Assembly: GCA_900316985.1 (NCBI GenBank)
Contig: ONFE01000013.1
Span: forward strand, 1 to 64,000
DNA from: an uncultured Prevotellaceae bacterium
Lineage (GTDB): Bacteria; Bacteroidota; Bacteroidia; Bacteroidales; Bacteroidaceae
DNA: 64,000 bases
Direction: 5' to 3'
The notes under the pieces are model-generated. The model was not told the DNA's origin, made no database searches, and saw only the letters and a program-made list of their open reading frames with translations. Of this stretch, positions 60,052 to 64,000 are shown one piece after another (within the stretch, counting starts at the first letter, position 1; every line of letters begins with the position of its first letter). A program made the translations under genes and the position numbers.

Positions 60052-61662
60052 TTGAAAAACGTAATAGCGAAATATTATAAATGGGGGCTGTCGGTGCTGT
60101 TTGGCATCGGCGTGTTCATGTTTTGGTATCTGATATATCCCCATGCGCTGTCGTATCAAGAGCAGTATCAGCTGTTCCTGTGGACGGCCGACTATTTCTG
60201 CGAACGCATCTGCGTGCCGGGTGGTTTTTCAGAATGGCTGGGCGAGCTGGTCATTCAGTTCTATTATGTGGAGTGGATGGGAGCATTGATGCTGGCTCTG
60301 CTCTTCGTGGCCCTGCAGCGCGTCGTTTGGCGAGCAATGGGCGACGGGCATTATCTGCTGAGTTTTGTTCCTTCGGTGCTGTTGCTTTGGCTGTTGGGCG
60401 ACCCCAGTGTGCTGTTAGGCTATGTGTGGGCGTTGTTGATAGCCGTGGGAGCCTACGCGCTTAACAAAGGTCGCGGCCGGAAATCGCTGATGGCCGATGT
60501 GCTGATAGTGCCCCTGGTCTATTGGCTTGCCGGACCGCTGGCGTGGGTGTATGTCTTGCAGAGGCTGCTTGGTGGCGCCTGGCGGCTGTCGTGGATGATA
60601 CCGTTCTATCTCTTTAGCTTGCAGATGGTGGCTTGTTATTGGCTGCTGCCACAATGGACGGCCGAGATGGTGTTCCAGCCGATGCAGTTCTATCGCATTC
60701 CCTTGCAGCTGTCCAAGCTGATGTGGGTGATTCCGTTTGTCACCATCCTGGTGGTACTCTTTTCCCGTCAGAAGTCACCTGCGTGGCTGGTTCCGGTGGA
60801 AGGTGCCATGTTGGCCGTTCTCTGTTGGCTTGGCATCGGCAAGGGTTACGACAAGGACATGTATGAACTGATACGGCAGGACTATCTGGTGCGCAACGAG
60901 CGGTGGGACGAAATCGTGAAGCGCGCCCAGGCTTACGTGGTGCGCACACCGTTCTGGTCGAATTGCGTGAACCTGGCCCTCGCGCAGCAGCGGCTGCTGG
61001 CCGACCGTATGTTCGACTTTTACCAGAGTGGTGAAGATGCGCTGATACTTCCCCGTACACGCGACCTTACCTCCATGTTGCCTTCGGCTGAGGTGTTCTG
61101 GCGTCTGGGCATGGTCAATTCTGCCCAGCGATATATGTTCGACACGCAGGAGTCCATCCTGAATGCCCGCAAGAGCGGACGCTGCACCAAGCGCATTGCC
61201 GAGTGCATGATGGTGAACGGTCATTACCAGACAGCCCGTAAACAGACTGCCCTGCTGAAGAAGAGCCTCTTCTATCGCGACTGGGCCAACGAGGCCGAGG
61301 CGATGATGCGTGACGAGGCTCAGATGAATGCCCACCCGGTATATGGGAAACAGAGAAAACTGAGATACAAGGAGGATTTCCTCTACAGTTATGAAGAGAT
61401 TGACAAGATGTTCGGACTGCTGTTCATGAATAACAAGGAGAACCGCATGGCACTCGACTACTTCCTGGCCCAGATGCTGCTGAAGGGTGATATGCAGGGC
61501 GTCATGCAATATATGCCGATGGTGCAGCAGTATGGCGGCTACCGCTATATGCCCGTGGGCTATCAGGATGTCGTGAAGTGCATTCAGCAGAAGGGAAATG
61601 TTCCCGGCTCACCCTTTGCGGCATACGCTAAACGGATGATGCAGAAAGGAGGTGGAGAATGA
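60052..61662 (+). CDS. Polytopic membrane protein, DUF6057-like, cassette B
   Basis: I chose the TTG at 60052 (start read as MKNVIAKYYKWGLSVLF), giving 536 residues, because earlier codons lie in the promoter and the first ATG (60118) would cut off the first membrane helix. It has about nine helices (15-285) and a soluble helical half (about 290-530: ERWDEIVKRAQAYVVRTPFWSNCVNLALAQQ). It is a diverged paralogue of 36339-38144. Its stop overlaps the start of the CxxCH lipoprotein as ATGA, so the two are translated together. Function unknown. Confidence 0.75.
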   Translation: MKNVIAKYYKWGLSVLFGIGVFMFWYLIYPHALSYQEQYQLFLWTADYFCERICVPGGFSEWLGELVIQFYYVEWMGALMLALLFVALQRVVWRAMGDGHYLLSFVPSVLLLWLLGDPSVLLGYVWALLIAVGAYALNKGRGRKSLMADVLIVPLVYWLAGPLAWVYVLQRLLGGAWRLSWMIPFYLFSLQMVACYWLLPQWTAEMVFQPMQFYRIPLQLSKLMWVIPFVTILVVLFSRQKSPAWLVPVEGAMLAVLCWLGIGKGYDKDMYELIRQDYLVRNERWDEIVKRAQAYVVRTPFWSNCVNLALAQQRLLADRMFDFYQSGEDALILPRTRDLTSMLPSAEVFWRLGMVNSAQRYMFDTQESILNARKSGRCTKRIAECMMVNGHYQTARKQTALLKKSLFYRDWANEAEAMMRDEAQMNAHPVYGKQRKLRYKEDFLYSYEEIDKMFGLLFMNNKENRMALDYFLAQMLLKGDMQGVMQYMPMVQQYGGYRYMPVGYQDVVKCIQQKGNVPGSPFAAYAKRMMQKGGGE

Positions 61663-63167
61663 ATAGAAGACCCACCCCCGCCCTCCCTATGAGGGAGGGA
61701 GCAAAATCCTTATTTAGGTTATTGTTATCGTCTTCGTTATCGTTGTTATTCTCCTGTTCTTCTGTTCCAGAGAACGTGAAGACGGTGGGCAAGTTGCCTT
61801 CCATCTATCCCGACTATACGGGCGTGACGATTCCTGAGGGAATTGCACCGCTGAATTTCAATGCGCTCGACGAGGGCGTCGACTGCATGGATGTGGTGGT
61901 GAAGGGCTCAAAGGGCGGCGAGCTGCATGCTAACGGTGACTGGGCTGACTTTGATGTGGACGACTGGCACCAGCTGACCGCAAAGAACCGTGGCGGAACG
62001 CTCACCTTCACGGTCTGCATGGAGAAGGACGGGCAGTGGACGCAATACAAGGACTTCACGGTGACGGTGAGCAGCGATGCCCTCAGCGACTACGGACTGA
62101 CCTATCGCCGCATCAAGCCCGGCTACGAGGTGGGCGGCGACATCGGTATCTATCAACGCGACATCCATAGCTTCGAAGAGACGGCCATACTGACGGAGCA
62201 TATCCTGCCGGGCCGCTGTTTCAACTGCCACACGCCCAACCGCAACAATCCCGATCTCTTCACGCTGCAAATCCGCGGCGAAGGAGGCGGCACGCTGATA
62301 CAGCGCGACGGGAAGCAGACGTGGTATAACACAAAGACCGACAGTACGAAGGCAGCCGGCTCCTATGCCAGCTGGCATCCCGAAGGTCGCTACTGTGCCT
62401 ATGCTGCCAATGCCGTTCATCAGGCATTCTTTGTGGGCAACGGGCAGCGCATCGAGGTGTACCACAATTTCAGTTCGGTGGAGGTGCTCGACACGAAGAC
62501 CAACCAGCTGATACTCTCGCCGCTCATCCAGAATGGCGACCTAGCCATCCATCCCGCGTTCTCTGCCGACGGCCGTATGCTTTACTATAGCACGTCGAAA
62601 CCCTGCCGGGTGCCTGCCGAATACGAAAAGGTGAAGTGCAGCCTGTGTGCCATTCCCTTCGATGCGGCTACGGGAACATTCGGAGAACGGGTCGACACAC
62701 TGCTCAACGGTCCCGCCACCGACAAGAGCTATACGCTGGCACGTCCCTCCTACGATGGCCGCTGGCTGATGTACACGGTGAGCAGCCGCAGCAATTTCCC
62801 CATTGCCCAAAACGATGCCGACCTGTGGCTGATGGACCTGAGAACCGGCGAGCAGCGCCAGCTGAGCGAGGTGAACAGCCCCCAGTCGGAGAGCTATCAC
62901 AACTGGAGCAGCAACAGCCGCTGGTTTGTGTTCAGCAGCAAGCGCGAGGATGGCATGTACACCAAACTGTATCTCGCACACGTCTCGCCCGAGGGCAAGG
63001 TGTCGAAGCCTTTCCTGCTGCCACAGCGCAATCCGCGCAAGTATTACGGCGAGCTGATGGATGCCTACAACGTGCCGGAGTTCACGCAGAAGAAAGTCCG
63101 GTTCGACGCCCGCGAGGCCTTCCGGCAGGTTTTCAATCAAGAAAGAGTAAAAGTAACAATTAAATAA
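61659..63167 (+). CDS. Beta-propeller lipoprotein with CxxCH motif, cassette B
   Basis: This 502-residue protein has a lipobox (LLFSC, Cys33). The first 17 residues (RRPTPALPMREGAK) come from a C/G-rich hairpin repeat inserted before the signal-peptide core. A beta domain follows (LPSIYPDYTGVTIPEGIAPLNF, shared with cassette A), then CFNCH at 187-191 and PD40 propeller blades (YASWHPEGRYCAYAA, HPAFSADGRMLYYS, RPSYDGRWLMYTVS, HNWSSNSRWFVFSSKR). The CxxCH motif and its neighbours are conserved with cassette A while the rest has diverged, so the motif probably matters. Confidence 0.82.
   Translation: MNRRPTPALPMREGAKSLFRLLLSSSLSLLFSCSSVPENVKTVGKLPSIYPDYTGVTIPEGIAPLNFNALDEGVDCMDVVVKGSKGGELHANGDWADFDVDDWHQLTAKNRGGTLTFTVCMEKDGQWTQYKDFTVTVSSDALSDYGLTYRRIKPGYEVGGDIGIYQRDIHSFEETAILTEHILPGRCFNCHTPNRNNPDLFTLQIRGEGGGTLIQRDGKQTWYNTKTDSTKAAGSYASWHPEGRYCAYAANAVHQAFFVGNGQRIEVYHNFSSVEVLDTKTNQLILSPLIQNGDLAIHPAFSADGRMLYYSTSKPCRVPAEYEKVKCSLCAIPFDAATGTFGERVDTLLNGPATDKSYTLARPSYDGRWLMYTVSSRSNFPIAQNDADLWLMDLRTGEQRQLSEVNSPQSESYHNWSSNSRWFVFSSKREDGMYTKLYLAHVSPEGKVSKPFLLPQRNPRKYYGELMDAYNVPEFTQKKVRFDAREAFRQVFNQERVKVTIK
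61671..61701. repeat. C/G-rich hairpin repeat at a lipoprotein start
   Basis: CCCTCCCTATGAGGGAGGG preceded by CCCACCCCCG. It is read as PTPALPMREGA in the lipoprotein leader. Same family as 630-700. Confidence 0.8.
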
Positions 63168-63169
63168 CA

Positions 63170-63835
63170 ATGAAGAAACTACTATTAAGTTTTATCGCCT
63201 TGGCGGCTGTTGCATGTTTCTACAGCTGCCGGGAGTCCGCAGGAGCAGGATGCCACATCGAAGGCGTCGTCAATGGTGCCAAGTACGAGGGCAAGCGCAT
63301 TTTCCTGGTGCCCCTGAATGGCCCGGCCACTGCCGAGACCGTAGACTCCATGGAAATCACCAACGGGAAGTTCCATTTCGACCCCGACACGCTGCAGATG
63401 TATAAAATCCTGCTCGACTACCACTATCGCTTCGGGCTTCAGCCGCTCATCCTCGTGGCCGAGCCTGGCACGGTGAAGATTGTCGTCGACACCATCAGCC
63501 ACGCCACGGGCACTCCGCAAAACGACTCGCTGGAGAAGTGGAAAGTACAAACAGAAATCCATAACATCAGGTACGGCAGGATGCGCAAGACGGCCAATGA
63601 GCTTTCGGCGAAGGGTGAAACCGTGAAGGCCGATGCACTCCTGAAGAGTGCCGACAGTCTGCACATCGCCCACAAGAACTTCACCCGCCAGATGGCCAAG
63701 AACATGGAGGGCACTCAGCTCGGCGACTTCCTGAAAGACCTCTACCCGCTGACTTTCATGCGCAAGATGCCCGACGGCACCACCGTGGAAATCAATGCCG
63801 ACACCCATGAGCCGGTGAAAGGACCCACCCCCTAA
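63170..63835 (+). CDS. DUF4369-like lipoprotein, end of cassette B
   Basis: This 221-residue protein has a lipoprotein-like signal (AVACFYSC) followed by a DUF4369-type beta domain (about 27-125: CHIEGVVNGAKYEGKRIFLVPL, ITNGKFHFD, ILVAEPGTVKIVVDT) and a helical tail. This is the N-terminal part of TlpA-like proteins without the thioredoxin domain. Its last residues (GPTP) and stop lie in a C/G-rich repeat, so the ancestral C-terminus, perhaps including a thioredoxin domain, may have been lost. Confidence 0.75.
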   Translation: MKKLLLSFIALAAVACFYSCRESAGAGCHIEGVVNGAKYEGKRIFLVPLNGPATAETVDSMEITNGKFHFDPDTLQMYKILLDYHYRFGLQPLILVAEPGTVKIVVDTISHATGTPQNDSLEKWKVQTEIHNIRYGRMRKTANELSAKGETVKADALLKSADSLHIAHKNFTRQMAKNMEGTQLGDFLKDLYPLTFMRKMPDGTTVEINADTHEPVKGPTP

Positions 63836-63915
63836 CCCCTCCCTATATGGAGGGGAGTAAATAGCTCTCCTCCATCGTAACGAACTCCCTCCCATCGTAG
63901 GGGAGGGGCAGGGGC
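63820..63915. repeat. C/G-rich hairpin repeats after cassette B
   Basis: Two units (CCCCTCCCTATATGGAGGGG and CTCCCTCCCATCGTAGGGGA) in tandem, then GAAATCAGTGATAAGTGATG-type repeat at about 63938-63968. The remaining bases to 64000 show no recognisable gene. Confidence 0.75.
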
Positions 63916-64000
63916 AGTATTTAAATGTGAATTATAAGAAATCAGTGATAAGTGATGAGTGATAAGTGGAAGGTTCATTTGGGACGGTCGTGGCAATGGG

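Noticed and set aside
1..64000. Prophage, integrative element, tRNA or rRNA genes
   Set aside because: I saw no integrase, phage structural gene, transposase, conjugation gene or tRNA/rRNA-like sequence in the window.

Overview
The window comes from a Bacteroidales bacterium, most likely a Prevotella-type gut or rumen species. The evidence is two SusC/SusD loci, many promoters with the Bacteroidota -7 element TAnnTTTG, secreted enzymes with C-terminal sorting-like tails, a folP-cdaA pair, and ECF sigma factors paired with small membrane-anchored partners. The genus is an inference; there is no rRNA or tRNA in the window.

Layout. 0-8 kb: two ECF sigma/anti-sigma-like pairs, a TlpA-like secreted thioredoxin protein, a decayed paralogue of it, and a YafQ-type toxin-antitoxin pair. 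8-12 kb: a TonB-dependent receptor, a membrane LytTR regulator and a DUF554 membrane protein. 12-21.5 kb: secreted enzymes for plant polymers (alpha/beta hydrolase, CotH-like protein, CE15-like glucuronoyl esterase, GH13, GH5). 21.5-28.5 kb: housekeeping genes murF, folP, cdaA, pta, ackA, a damaged lpxH and a SufT-like gene. 28.5-39.7 kb: SusC/SusD cassette A. 39.7-50.4 kb: a CE1-like esterase, radC, a TolC/RND/adaptor efflux operon, an AraC regulator and a GH105 hydrolase. 50.4-52.8 kb: GT2, efp and rpmH. 52.8-64 kb: SusC/SusD cassette B.

Two themes stand out. First, cassettes A and B share one gene order: SusC, SusD, surface lipoprotein(s), a strong terminator, a polytopic membrane protein with a helical C-terminal half (DUF6057-like), then a beta-propeller lipoprotein carrying a CxxCH (haem c-type) motif. 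The terminator sits at the same place in both. The last two genes look like a conserved module attached to SusC/D transporters. Its function is unknown to me.

Second, the window is full of short palindromic or low-complexity repeats. Many lie in frame inside unrelated genes: signal peptides, anti-sigma linkers, loops of MurF, an RND pump, a TonB receptor and a glycosyltransferase. The clearest case is a 66-bp (22-codon) hairpin element, tandemly duplicated inside a signal-peptide region, with a third copy between genes and a relative at the start of another gene. This resembles the Rickettsia palindromic elements that insert into coding sequence. Two genes are broken by deletions: the second TlpA-like gene, which lost its CxxC region, and lpxH, which lost its metal-binding GHxH segment.
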